Positions 8,390 through 16,456 of a stretch of DNA of 29,464 nucleotides are shown in pieces. The position numbers and the translations under genes are program-made. Origin of the DNA: Spirochaetaceae bacterium UBA6243. GTDB taxonomy: Bacteria; Spirochaetota; Spirochaetia; Treponematales; Rectinemataceae. The notes under the pieces are model-generated. The model worked only from the letters and a program-made list of their open reading frames with translations. It was not told the DNA's origin and made no database searches. Positions within the stretch are counted from its first letter, which is position 1. Every line of letters begins with the position of its first letter. The DNA is taken from positions 29,412-58,875 of the forward strand of contig DJVZ01000018.1 of NCBI GenBank assembly GCA_002441395.1. Reading direction: 5' to 3'.

Positions 8390-10339
8390 ATGTATAAGGT
8401 AAGTCAAAATGATGTGGTTGGCCTCGTAAAGCCCGCAATAGATGCACATACACTCGGTATTCTTTCGTTTGCGCAGATTTTGCGAGACTGCGGAATTCGC
8501 GTGGAAATGGCCGACGAAGCTGTGGGCAAAGAAATCGACACCTTGGCGGAACGCGGCTCGATCGACACATTGACCCAGTGGATACGCGCAAAAAACATCA
8601 GTGTGCTTGGGTTTTCGTATCGGCTCGATCCTGAGCGCGGGGTAGAGGTCTTTGTGCGCCTTGTCGGGCTGCTGCAGCGTGCAAGGCTGCTTGCGAGGGA
8701 TGGAGGTCCGCTCAGAGCGCTCTGGTTTGCTGGGTTGCCGCCCGCCTGCGATCGTGTTGTGCAGCGGGCGCCTTTTGTAGATGCTGTTTTTCGGGGCGAC
8801 GAGTCGTATCAGGAAATTCTGGGGAGTCTTGGTCTGCCTGCGCATCTCGTGCCCGAGCAGGCGAGCGCCGAGCTCGCCTACGACAAGGCGCGTCTCGAAC
8901 TTGGCGCCGAAATTGTCAAAAACCGCGTCTATCTCGATGTTGCTCCTGTCGACCGGTCCGGCTCGCCCGGCTTCGGTACTCGTGGTGAGCGGGTGGCCGA
9001 CCGCGTACGCCACGGCGCGGTCCATAGCCTGCCTCCCCTCATGCGCGCCCATGTCGGCCCCTATGCCGAAGACCGCGCCCAGGCGGTGGCTCTGTTCCTC
9101 GACTGGGCCGCGCGCCTTGCGAAAGGAGGGCTCCTCGACGTACTTTCCATAGGCTCCTCACAGCTGACACAGAGCCGTTTTGGCGAAGACTGGTCGGGCT
9201 TGCCCAATGGCGGAGGAGTGCCAATCAACAGCGCGGAAGAATACCGGAGAGTATGGCAGGCCGCGAGGCCCATGCTGGTGCGTACCTACGCGGGAACAAA
9301 GCGCGTGCCGCACATGGCGAAAATGCATGAGGAAGCGCTCGATATATGCTGGCACGCCCTTTCTCTCTGGTGGTTCTCGAAACTCGACGGGCGGGGCGAG
9401 AACACCGTCATGCAAAATCTCGAGGAACATTTTGAAGCGCTCCGCTATATTGCCTCGAGCGGTAAGCCCATGGAACCGAATGTGCCCCATCATTTTGCGT
9501 TCCGCGGCAGCGACGATGTCGGCTACATTGTTTCGGGCTACGTCGCGGCAAAGGCAGCAAAGGCGCAGGGCATCCGCACGCTCGTTCTGCAGACCATGCT
9601 CAATACGCCGAAGTATACGTGGGGCATACAGGATCTTGCCAAAGCGCGAGCCTTGCGCATGCTGGTGCGCGAACTGGAAGGGCCCGACTTCGCGGTGATT
9701 TTGCAGCCGCGCGGCGGGCTCGATTATTTTTCGCCCGACATGGAAAAGGCTCGGGCCCAGCTCGCCGCGGTCACGATGCTGATGGACGATATCGAGCCGG
9801 ATAACGAAGCGAGCCCGCAGATTATTCATGTGGTGAGCTATTCAGAAGGCGTGCGGCTCGCGGATCCCGAGGTGGTTGAGGAATCGGTACGGATTACGAG
9901 GTATGCATTGTCGGAGTACCGCCGGCTCAAGAAAAAAGGCGATATGCCGGAATATGGAAAGCTTCCCATAGTGGAAACCAGAACCCAGTATCTCTATGAG
10001 GAAGCGCGCCGCATGATCGATTTTGTCGAAGCCACAATACCGAACACCTATAGTCCCCGTGGGCTCTACGCAATGATGAAAGGCGGTGTATTCCCACTTC
10101 CCTGGCTCAGCGCCTGCAAGGAGGAATTCGAAGCGGCGGTGAATCAGCCTGTACAATTTATGCATGGCGGTGTGCGGACAGTGGACTGCGAAGGGAAACC
10201 GCTTTCGGTGAGCAAGCGGTTGTTCGGTATTGCGAGAAATCTTGAGCGGATGGGGTTTGCGCCTTCGGATTTTCAGCATATGGGTTCGCTGCGACATGCC
10301 CGCAAGGGGCAAAAGGAAGCACATAGTGAAAAAGACTGA
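8390..10339 (+). CDS. Coenzyme B12-dependent mutase-like protein (fused B12 domain plus glutamate mutase E-like barrel)
   Basis: A 649-residue protein. Residues 10-180 look like a cobalamin-binding domain of the base-off/His-on type: Asp18-Ala-His20-Thr-Leu-Gly23 fits D-x-H-x2-G, where the histidine replaces the dimethylbenzimidazole ligand, and VLGFSYRL and FAGLPPAC match the later cobalamin contacts. Residues of about 200-600 resemble the TIM barrel of methylaspartate (glutamate) mutase E, including a Gly-rich LPNGGGVPI at 271-279. Such enzymes rearrange carbon skeletons by radical chemistry on adenosylcobalamin. Fusion with the B12 domain first is unlike classical GlmS/GlmE, which are separate. 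The start at 8390 has GGAG eight bases upstream; a nearer ATG (8386) opens only a three-codon frame. The substrate is unknown. The 3' end overlaps the next gene. Confidence 0.75.
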   Translation: MYKVSQNDVVGLVKPAIDAHTLGILSFAQILRDCGIRVEMADEAVGKEIDTLAERGSIDTLTQWIRAKNISVLGFSYRLDPERGVEVFVRLVGLLQRARLLARDGGPLRALWFAGLPPACDRVVQRAPFVDAVFRGDESYQEILGSLGLPAHLVPEQASAELAYDKARLELGAEIVKNRVYLDVAPVDRSGSPGFGTRGERVADRVRHGAVHSLPPLMRAHVGPYAEDRAQAVALFLDWAARLAKGGLLDVLSIGSSQLTQSRFGEDWSGLPNGGGVPINSAEEYRRVWQAARPMLVRTYAGTKRVPHMAKMHEEALDICWHALSLWWFSKLDGRGENTVMQNLEEHFEALRYIASSGKPMEPNVPHHFAFRGSDDVGYIVSGYVAAKAAKAQGIRTLVLQTMLNTPKYTWGIQDLAKARALRMLVRELEGPDFAVILQPRGGLDYFSPDMEKARAQLAAVTMLMDDIEPDNEASPQIIHVVSYSEGVRLADPEVVEESVRITRYALSEYRRLKKKGDMPEYGKLPIVETRTQYLYEEARRMIDFVEATIPNTYSPRGLYAMMKGGVFPLPWLSACKEEFEAAVNQPVQFMHGGVRTVDCEGKPLSVSKRLFGIARNLERMGFAPSDFQHMGSLRHARKGQKEAHSEKD

Positions 10340-11468
10340 CTGGGGCGGTATCGTCGAACACCTTGACCGTGTCGCCTCCAAAGGCAAAAAGATGGTCTGG
10401 TGCGTTGCTGGTGCCGGAAATGGTGGAATAGCGATGGCAGGGCATCTTGGAATCTTGGGCTTTCCCGTACAGATGTATAACCGCACCGACGAGCATCTGA
10501 ATGCGATCCGCTGGTATAAGGGGATTGATATTGAAGGGGCGGTGACAGGTTTCGGGTCCGTGCGGCTCGCGAGCTCTCATATCGAAGACGCAATCAAAGG
10601 CGCGGATGTGATAATGATTGTGACTCCTTCGACGGCGCATTACGGGTTTGCCACGCTGATGGCCCCGTTTCTCAAGGATGGGCAGATTGTGGTGCTCAAT
10701 CCCGGGAGAACCGGGGGTGCGCTTGAGTTTCGCGCAGCGCTCGATCGGGAAAATTGCGAAGCCCGGGTGGTGATTGTCGAAGCACAGACGTTCATCTATG
10801 CCTCGCGCATGATTACCCGACACAGGGCCCATATTTTCAGGGTCAAAAATGGAGTGCCGGTGAGTGCGCTGCCCTCGTTTCTCACGCCTGCGGTGCTCAA
10901 GGTACTCGATGTCGCTTTTCCTCAGTTTATTGCGGGGAGCAATGTGCTCGCGACAAGCCTCGAAAATATCGGAGCGGTCTTCCACCCTGCCCTCACTCTC
11001 CTGAATGTGGCATGGATCGAGTCGACCGGCGGAGATTTTGAGTATTATCTTCAGGGTATTTCCCCCTCTGTGGCGAAGGTGCTCCAGGCGATCGATGATG
11101 AGCGACTCGCCCTCGCGCGCGCTTTGGGTATCCGGACGGTTTCCGCACGGGAGTGGCTCTACCTGACCTACGATTCTGTAGGGGCAGACCTCTGCAGCGC
11201 GATTCGTGCGACCACGAGTTATGTGGGCATAAAGGCGCCGCGTACGATCGACCACCGCTATGTCTGGGAAGATGTTCCCATGAGTCTTGTGCCGATGGCG
11301 AGTATAGGGGCGATGTACAAAGTCGAGACTCCGGCCATCAATCTCACCATCGACCTTGCGAATCTCATGAATGGACAGGATTACCGCGCCAATGGACGGA
11401 CGGTTCGTACATTGGGCATTGAAGGGCTGTCGGTGGAAGAGCTCCATCGGCTCGTCACCGAAGGCTGA
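10326..11468 (+). CDS. Octopine/nopaline dehydrogenase family protein
   Basis: A protein of 380 residues. It has an N-terminal Rossmann fold with GAGNGG at 29-34 for NAD(P) and the alpha-helical C-terminal domain of opine dehydrogenases. The segment VFHPALTLLNVAWIE followed by GGDFEYYLQGISPSVA and IDDERLALA carries the His and Asp positions conserved in the family. These enzymes reductively join an amino acid's amine to an alpha-keto acid, or run the reverse oxidation. I start it at the GTG at 10326, behind AAAGGAAG, so that it overlaps the B12 gene by 14 bases. Upstream ATGs in the same frame would force a much longer overlap. Translational coupling suggests joint action with the mutase and ligase. 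Substrate is unknown; agrobacterial opine genes and staphylopine dehydrogenase are distant relatives at best. Confidence 0.85.
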   Translation: MKKTDWGGIVEHLDRVASKGKKMVWCVAGAGNGGIAMAGHLGILGFPVQMYNRTDEHLNAIRWYKGIDIEGAVTGFGSVRLASSHIEDAIKGADVIMIVTPSTAHYGFATLMAPFLKDGQIVVLNPGRTGGALEFRAALDRENCEARVVIVEAQTFIYASRMITRHRAHIFRVKNGVPVSALPSFLTPAVLKVLDVAFPQFIAGSNVLATSLENIGAVFHPALTLLNVAWIESTGGDFEYYLQGISPSVAKVLQAIDDERLALARALGIRTVSAREWLYLTYDSVGADLCSAIRATTSYVGIKAPRTIDHRYVWEDVPMSLVPMASIGAMYKVETPAINLTIDLANLMNGQDYRANGRTVRTLGIEGLSVEELHRLVTEG

Positions 11469-11484
11469 ATTCAGGAGGAAGCGA

Positions 11485-12171
11485 ATGAACGGAATTATAG
11501 ACAGCGTATGGCAATGGATCGACGACTTACCGTCGGCGATCGGCGCGGCGCTTATTTTGATTGTGGGATGGGGCGTGGCGAAAATCCTTAAAATAATTGT
11601 GCCCAAATTGCTGGCATGGCTCAAATTCGATGTTTTGGCAGGAAAAGTTGGAGTCAATGAATTTTTGCGCAAAGGACATGTCCAGTATGCGCCATCGAAG
11701 CTTGTAGGAGTGTTTCTCTATTGGATTGTGATGCTGTTTGCGCTCGCTGAGGCCGCATCGGCATTGGACCAGCGTGCGGCAGAGTCGATCCGGTCGTGGC
11801 TGCTTGGCGCCATACCGACGATTCTCGCCTCGGGAATCACCGCCGTGATCGGGATACTCATTGTCAATTTCTTTTCGAATTTTGTGCTGACTATCATGAA
11901 CAATGCCGGCGTGGGGTCAGGGACGCTGGTACAAAGGCTTATTCGGGTAGTGGGCTACATCATTGTCGTGGTAATGGTCGTGGACCAACTTGGCCTGGGG
12001 CAGTCGATCATAAGCATTCTCCTCCTACTTCTGATTGGCTCGGTGGCGCTGGGGGTTGCGATCGCGATAGGACTTGGCTGCAAAGACATGGCCCGCCAAT
12101 ATGTGGAGAACATCATTGCCGCGATTCAGGAGCGCGAGCGCGCTTCTCACGGCACGGACCTGGAAGGATAG
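11485..12171 (+). CDS. Small integral membrane protein, mechanosensitive-channel-like conserved TM helix family
   Basis: A protein of 228 residues. About four hydrophobic helices are visible: near 18-42, 72-92, 110-140 and 155-205. The pattern of a helix flanked by Gly/Lys with a WGVAKILKIIVPKLLAW-type segment resembles the conserved TM-helix domain found in MscS-related proteins. The cytoplasmic beta and vestibule domain of true MscS is missing; the C-terminus ends about 25 residues after the last membrane helix. AGGAGG lies nine bases before the ATG at 11485, and the gap from the dehydrogenase stop is 16 bases, so it belongs to the same transcript. It may release or sense the cluster's product, but an unrelated osmotic role is equally possible. 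An in-frame start further upstream (11371) is rejected because it lies inside the preceding gene. Confidence 0.7.
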   Translation: MNGIIDSVWQWIDDLPSAIGAALILIVGWGVAKILKIIVPKLLAWLKFDVLAGKVGVNEFLRKGHVQYAPSKLVGVFLYWIVMLFALAEAASALDQRAAESIRSWLLGAIPTILASGITAVIGILIVNFFSNFVLTIMNNAGVGSGTLVQRLIRVVGYIIVVVMVVDQLGLGQSIISILLLLLIGSVALGVAIAIGLGCKDMARQYVENIIAAIQERERASHGTDLEG

Positions 12172-12256
12172 GTGAGCGCGACGCGGCCACCCTTGTGGTG
12201 CTGGCCCGAAAGCTATGTCAGCCCGACAAACCTGAACTTTCAGTGTCTATTCGGCT

Positions 12257-14038
12257 CTAGCGCACATCCCACGCAAGCACGATGCTGTAGCGCACATTGT
12301 CTTCAGATACGCCTAGCTTGATGGCGCTCGTTGCCGGCACTTTGAAGTCGATGGAGAAACTGCCGTCGGCGCCGCGTTTGAGGGGTACGAAAGTATTGTC
12401 ATATATTATCGATACATATTTCGATTTTGAGTGATAGAAGAAATGTGTGGTGCTGCCTTTGGCAAGCGAGCCGTCGAGGGGGCTTTCCAGAAGTTCACCT
12501 GCAGGCTCATGGTATCGTCCGTAGATTTTCGGAAACGGCGGGTTTGCAGACCTCGCGGAGGCACTGGCCTTGCTGCCTGCGCTGCTCATTTCGAGTTCGA
12601 ATTGCAGTACACCTGCAAGTATCGAAGGCGAAGAATCCGCGTTGCCCGGGTTTTCCGGGCCGGCGAAGATACGGGCCTTGAATCTTCCCGTTGACGGGGG
12701 AGCGAAAATAAGCCGCCATGAGGTTGGGCTGATATGGCTTGCAAAGGTATATCGCTCAAGCTCTTTTCCCTTCGCATCGAAGAGCGAGGCATCGACGAGC
12801 ATCTTCTCTGGCGCTTCGATATCGAGACTGAAAAGACCGCTAGTTTTCTGCAGATATGCAAATGATGAAAGGCTTGCTGTGGCGCCCGGCATGCGCTGCA
12901 CTGTCAGACCATTTTTGAAAAATTCCGGCGACACAAGCACCCGGCTTTTGAAATCTTCTTTATCGGTGGGTGTGACGCTGAGCTGGTAGAGTGCGTTATC
13001 CGGAAAATGCGTGAACCGCAGCTGAAAAGGCGACGGAAAGAGGTAATCGGTGCTATATCGTTTGTGATATTGTGCACTGCCTCCGTCACTGTCGAAAGCG
13101 CCGGCATCGAATGTCGTATCGATGAAATACCACAGATCTCCAATGCGCACCATGTTCCATGCGTGGCTGTTTCGAACATCGAAGGCGAAGTCGCCTCCAA
13201 GCCCCTTTGTGTAGCCGTTGACCGTCTTCACCTCAAATCCCGCAAGCTCGGCCATCTTCTCAAAAAGCCTTGCATAGCCAGAACAGACCGCACGGCGCGA
13301 AGCAAGTACGCTGGCAAGGTCCTGTTGTCCTGTAACGCTGTTTTTTGAAAGCATTGAGACATCGTAGGTCACTGTGTCAGCGATCCAGTCATGAATCAAC
13401 TTAATGCGCAGAAATGGATCGCTCTCGCCAGAGAGAAGCGCATTGACGATTGCCTTGAGATTGTGCCCGGGGTCGCGGGCGGCATTTGAAAGCTGTGTCT
13501 TGGTGATGCGGGAAATCCGAGGATCAACAATGCCGGTGCGATACTTTGACGCGGGGCTTCCAACGGCAGCATAGCGGGCAAGAGCCGAATCGAGCTTTGC
13601 GCGCTCGAAAGAAGTGAAGTGGCGCGCTTCCGGTTTTGCCAGAAGCGCGGCGAGGCTTGGCAGATCAGGGGCGAGCGCTGCCTGGGACGCTGGGATCAAC
13701 AGTAGTTCTTGCCGAAGCGCTTCATAACGCCGCGCGGCTTTCTCACGGTCAGCACTGTTTAAATTTGCACCAAGGCTCCCACTGTCTTTTGAACTGTAGG
13801 ATGCCAGCACATCGAGATTGCGGCCCGCAAGGGCGTGCTCGAAATCCGCGCGATTGAATGTAGATGTCTGGCCCGATGGATGAGGAGGAGGAAGTACCGC
13901 GGAGCTTGTACTGCAGGCATAGAAGACCAACAGAATGCTCATTGCAGAAAATGCGAGACAAAAAGAAATGTATGCCTTACGGTTCCAATGGTTTAGGGGA
14001 GATACGAGACCGAATTTTTCCCGACGCATGACGTTCAT
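12257..14038 (-). CDS. Transglutaminase-like lipoprotein
   Basis: A 593-residue protein with a 20-residue hydrophobic stretch ending in LLVFYAC near residues 38-43, a loose lipobox of the kind spirochaetes accept, so it is probably a membrane-anchored exported lipoprotein. The central domain is a transglutaminase/protease-like fold: Cys252 in VCSGYARLFEKMAELAG, His292 in NSHAWNMV and Asp307 in YFIDTTFD give the complete Cys-His-Asp triad. The 250 residues after it are beta-rich and unrecognised, and may bind a partner or polysaccharide. Such domains cleave or cross-link peptides outside the cytoplasm. No Shine-Dalgarno is seen before the ATG at 14038 or the in-frame ATG nine bases later, so the start is uncertain. 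It stands alone between convergent and codirectional neighbours. Confidence 0.82.
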   Translation of the reverse strand: MNVMRREKFGLVSPLNHWNRKAYISFCLAFSAMSILLVFYACSTSSAVLPPPHPSGQTSTFNRADFEHALAGRNLDVLASYSSKDSGSLGANLNSADREKAARRYEALRQELLLIPASQAALAPDLPSLAALLAKPEARHFTSFERAKLDSALARYAAVGSPASKYRTGIVDPRISRITKTQLSNAARDPGHNLKAIVNALLSGESDPFLRIKLIHDWIADTVTYDVSMLSKNSVTGQQDLASVLASRRAVCSGYARLFEKMAELAGFEVKTVNGYTKGLGGDFAFDVRNSHAWNMVRIGDLWYFIDTTFDAGAFDSDGGSAQYHKRYSTDYLFPSPFQLRFTHFPDNALYQLSVTPTDKEDFKSRVLVSPEFFKNGLTVQRMPGATASLSSFAYLQKTSGLFSLDIEAPEKMLVDASLFDAKGKELERYTFASHISPTSWRLIFAPPSTGRFKARIFAGPENPGNADSSPSILAGVLQFELEMSSAGSKASASARSANPPFPKIYGRYHEPAGELLESPLDGSLAKGSTTHFFYHSKSKYVSIIYDNTFVPLKRGADGSFSIDFKVPATSAIKLGVSEDNVRYSIVLAWDVR

Positions 14039-14249
14039 AGTTTAAACGTAAATCATGAAAAAGGCATCAAAGCAACGTTCATCCGCAACAAATCTTCGTA
14101 CCGATTTTGCTTATCTGTGCAATCGGGTTGAAAGAGCAGAAAAGCCGTCATTCATTGGTATATGATGTCTTGCAACGTTGCAGTCTTCCAACTTTTTGGG
14201 TCTATGTACCGAGAAGTTGAGGTGCAGTTCGTGGGAAAATCTGGTGCTC

Positions 14250-14996
14250 TCACTCAACTTCTATCCATGACTGGTAATACTCGTACCAGGTGGTTCGGAA
14301 TGCCGAAGCAAGGTACCTTCCCACGAGCGACCCCGTCCGATACCCAAGGGCCGCTAGCGCGTGCAGGATGGTGGCGAGATTGTTGTTGTCAGGATGATCG
14401 AATGATATTTCGAGGAGGCACTCCGCATAGCGCTGAGCTCCAATGGCTCTTTTCCAAACAACAGTGTTCCCCGGTTGTACTTCCGACACGATGATCCCGT
14501 AGCGTGGCTCTTTCCGATCTTGGGTAAGAAGGATTGCGCACGACGAAACATCCTGAAGCGGTGGCATCATCCTTGAGTTCTCGAAAAGAGGATCTGCGAT
14601 CACCTTCTCAAAATCCGGAGAACAGAGCGTAAATGAGTTTGCACGCAGCCGACCGATCTCGGCGATCATGTGCCTTTTCTTCCTGATCTTCTGCTTTGTC
14701 TCCTCAAGCGCGGCAATCCGTCCATCGAGCTTGACTTCGTTCTCTTCGAGGAGTCTGGACAGATCCTCCAGCTCCATCGAGGACAAGTTCTTGAGTTCAT
14801 TGATCGAGACGCCGAGGTCCCGAAAAAAAACGATATCTCCAACTTCGAAGTAGTTTGTGAGAGTATAACGGCGATAATTGTTCGTAGCGTCTCGTTCACA
14901 GTGAATGAGATTTTCGTCTTCCCAGTATCGAAGGCGAGATTGAGGAATCTGGAAAAGTTTCGATATCTCGCCGATTTTTATCTTCTCATGCCTCAT
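14250..14996 (-). CDS. MerR family transcriptional regulator
   Basis: A 248-residue regulator. Residues 7-75 form the MerR winged helix-turn-helix (IGEISKLFQIPQSRLRYWEDENLI, then the YRRYTLTNYFEVGDIVFFRDLG wing and second helix pair). A Glu/Lys-rich dimerisation coiled coil covers about 85-125. The remaining 120 residues look like an effector domain of the drug-binding BmrR/TipA kind rather than a metal site, as there is no typical Cys pair near the coiled coil. It is divergent from a MATE pump, and the 95-base gap holds a textbook MerR-type promoter and a palindrome. It therefore probably senses a toxic organic compound and switches on efflux while controlling its own gene. GGGGAAG precedes the ATG. 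Confidence 0.9.
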   Translation of the reverse strand: MRHEKIKIGEISKLFQIPQSRLRYWEDENLIHCERDATNNYRRYTLTNYFEVGDIVFFRDLGVSINELKNLSSMELEDLSRLLEENEVKLDGRIAALEETKQKIRKKRHMIAEIGRLRANSFTLCSPDFEKVIADPLFENSRMMPPLQDVSSCAILLTQDRKEPRYGIIVSEVQPGNTVVWKRAIGAQRYAECLLEISFDHPDNNNLATILHALAALGYRTGSLVGRYLASAFRTTWYEYYQSWIEVE

Positions 14997-15017
14997 GCTT
15001 CTTCCCCGTGGAAATTC

Positions 15018-15046
15018 AATATAACGTCTGTCCGCTTGACCTTCAA
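15018..15046 (-). promoter_or_regulatory. Probable promoter of the merR gene, overlapping its operator
   Basis: On the minus strand TTGAAG (15046-15041), a 17-base spacer and TATATT (15023-15018) make a good sigma-70 promoter. Its -35 box lies inside the palindrome used by the opposite promoter, so regulator binding should also affect its own transcription. Confidence 0.6.
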
Positions 15047-15066
15047 GTTCCTTGATAGTCTATAAA
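15036..15066 (+). promoter_or_regulatory. MerR-type promoter of the MATE operon with palindromic operator
   Basis: TTGACC (15036-15041) and TATAAA (15061-15066) are separated by 19 bases, the over-long spacer typical of promoters that MerR proteins activate by twisting the DNA. The spacer holds a dyad at 15038-15060: GAC-n2-TCAAG-n3-CTTGA-n2-GTC, centred on 15049. The transcript would start near 15073, just before the AAGGAGG of the pump gene. Confidence 0.8.
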
Positions 15067-15091
15067 GAACAGTCATAAGGAGGTTTCCCCT

Positions 15092-16456
15092 ATGCAACGA
15101 TACTTGCTCACCGACGGACGGCTCTTTCCTTCGTTCATGAAGTTTGCCCTTCCTGTGTTGGGGTCCCTTTTTCTGCAGATGATCTACGGGGCCACCGACT
15201 TGGTTATAGTCGGTCGATATGCCGATTCTACAAGTGTCTCAGCGGTGGCGACAGGAAGTCAGGTCATGTTGACCATCACGAGTATCATTACCGGTTTCAC
15301 AATGGGCGAAACGATTTTGATCGGCCAACTCATGGGCGCGCGGCGGGAGAGAGAGTGCGCGGGTGCGGTCGGGAGCGGCATCGTCTTCTTTGTCATTCTC
15401 GCTCTTGTCCTCACCGCGATCATGGTGCCCTTCGCGGGAAACTTTGCGGCCCTTATGCATGCACCTCCCGAAGCTTTTGCCCAAACGACAAGTTATATCG
15501 CCATTTGTTCAATGGGTTTTGTCTTCATTACTGGATACAATGTGGTAAGCGCCATCATGCGGGGGCTGGGTAATTCAGCTTTGCCTCTTCTCTTCGTGGC
15601 CATAGCCGCGACGGCCAACATTTTCGGAGACTTGTTGCTTGTGGCCGTTTTTCATATGGCTGCCACGGGAGTGGCTATCTCAACTGTCATGTCGCAGGGG
15701 GTCAGCCTGCTTCTCGCCATTGTGATACTTAAGCATCGGGGACTGCCTTTCAAGTTTTACAGGAGTGACATTCGCTTCGACGCGCGTTCCACGTTTACCA
15801 TGCTTAGGTTAGGCTTCCCCATCGCCCTTCAGGACATGATGGTCGGCATATCCTTTCTCATTATCCTCATGATCCTCAATTCGATGGGCCTCGTGGCTTC
15901 GGCTGCCGTCGGTGCCGTAGACAAAATTCTTGGCTTCGGCTTGCTCGTGCCTAGTGCCTTTTCCTCAGCTATCGCCACCTTCGTCGCACAGAATATGGGT
16001 GCAGGGAAGGAATTGCGGGCCAGACATGCAATGTATTATGGCATGTCTGGCTCTCTTGTCTTCAGCCTCTTTTTCTTCTTTGCTTCACAGTTCGCCGGCG
16101 AGACTCTCGTCGGATTTATTTCCCGCGACGCGCTGGTGATTGCGGCGGGAGCCGCCTACCTCAAAGCCTATTCGTGGGACTGTATCCTCGTCTGTTTTGT
16201 TTTCAGTATGACAGGCTTCTTCACCGGCTGTGGAAAAACCTCTTTTGTCATGGTGCAGAGCCTCATCGGCACCTTCCTGGTGCGAATACCCTTCTCCGCC
16301 TTCATGAGTAGGAGACCGGGAGTGACAATGTTCCAGATCGGCCTCGCGGCGCCGACAGCGAGCATCGTGCAGATACTTCTCTGCGCCGTGTACCTGTTGA
16401 GCGGTAAATGGCGGATATCCAGTACAGAAAGGGGGAGCTATGGCCATTCTCTATAG
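15092..16456 (+). CDS. MATE family multidrug efflux transporter
   Basis: A 454-residue inner-membrane protein with about twelve hydrophobic helices in two homologous halves, the size and layout of NorM/DinF-type MATE pumps. These expel cationic or aromatic compounds in exchange for sodium ions or protons. The N-terminal MKFALPVLGSLFLQMIYGATDLVIVGRYADSTSVSAVA and the later SGLGNSALPLL-like repeat (IMRGLGNSALPLLFVAIAA) are characteristic. AAGGAGG lies eight bases before the ATG, behind the MerR-type promoter. Its last 17 bases overlap the methyltransferase gene, which points to coupled translation and one inducible transcript. The pump's substrate is unknown, though the regulator's effector and the methyltransferase's product are the natural candidates. 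Confidence 0.93.
   Translation: MQRYLLTDGRLFPSFMKFALPVLGSLFLQMIYGATDLVIVGRYADSTSVSAVATGSQVMLTITSIITGFTMGETILIGQLMGARRERECAGAVGSGIVFFVILALVLTAIMVPFAGNFAALMHAPPEAFAQTTSYIAICSMGFVFITGYNVVSAIMRGLGNSALPLLFVAIAATANIFGDLLLVAVFHMAATGVAISTVMSQGVSLLLAIVILKHRGLPFKFYRSDIRFDARSTFTMLRLGFPIALQDMMVGISFLIILMILNSMGLVASAAVGAVDKILGFGLLVPSAFSSAIATFVAQNMGAGKELRARHAMYYGMSGSLVFSLFFFFASQFAGETLVGFISRDALVIAAGAAYLKAYSWDCILVCFVFSMTGFFTGCGKTSFVMVQSLIGTFLVRIPFSAFMSRRPGVTMFQIGLAAPTASIVQILLCAVYLLSGKWRISSTERGSYGHSL

Noticed and set aside
8386..8397. Three-codon frame (ATG to TAA) just after the ribosome site of the B12 gene
   Set aside because: It could be a leader peptide, but it overlaps the real start, has poor spacing and no content; it is most likely accidental.
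10158..11672. Minus-strand frame of 504 codons opposite the opine-dehydrogenase gene
   Set aside because: It is antisense to two well-supported genes and has the His/Arg/Pro-rich composition of a shadow frame.
14171..14182. Perfect palindrome TGCAACGTTGCA in the gap between merR and the lipoprotein gene
   Set aside because: It could be an operator, but there is a single copy, no promoter overlap and no regulator to link it with.
14212..14262. 10-bp inverted repeat (AGAAGTTGAG / CTCAACTTCT) around the merR stop codon
   Set aside because: The 31-base loop is long, and no U-run follows on the minus strand, so it is not a convincing terminator.
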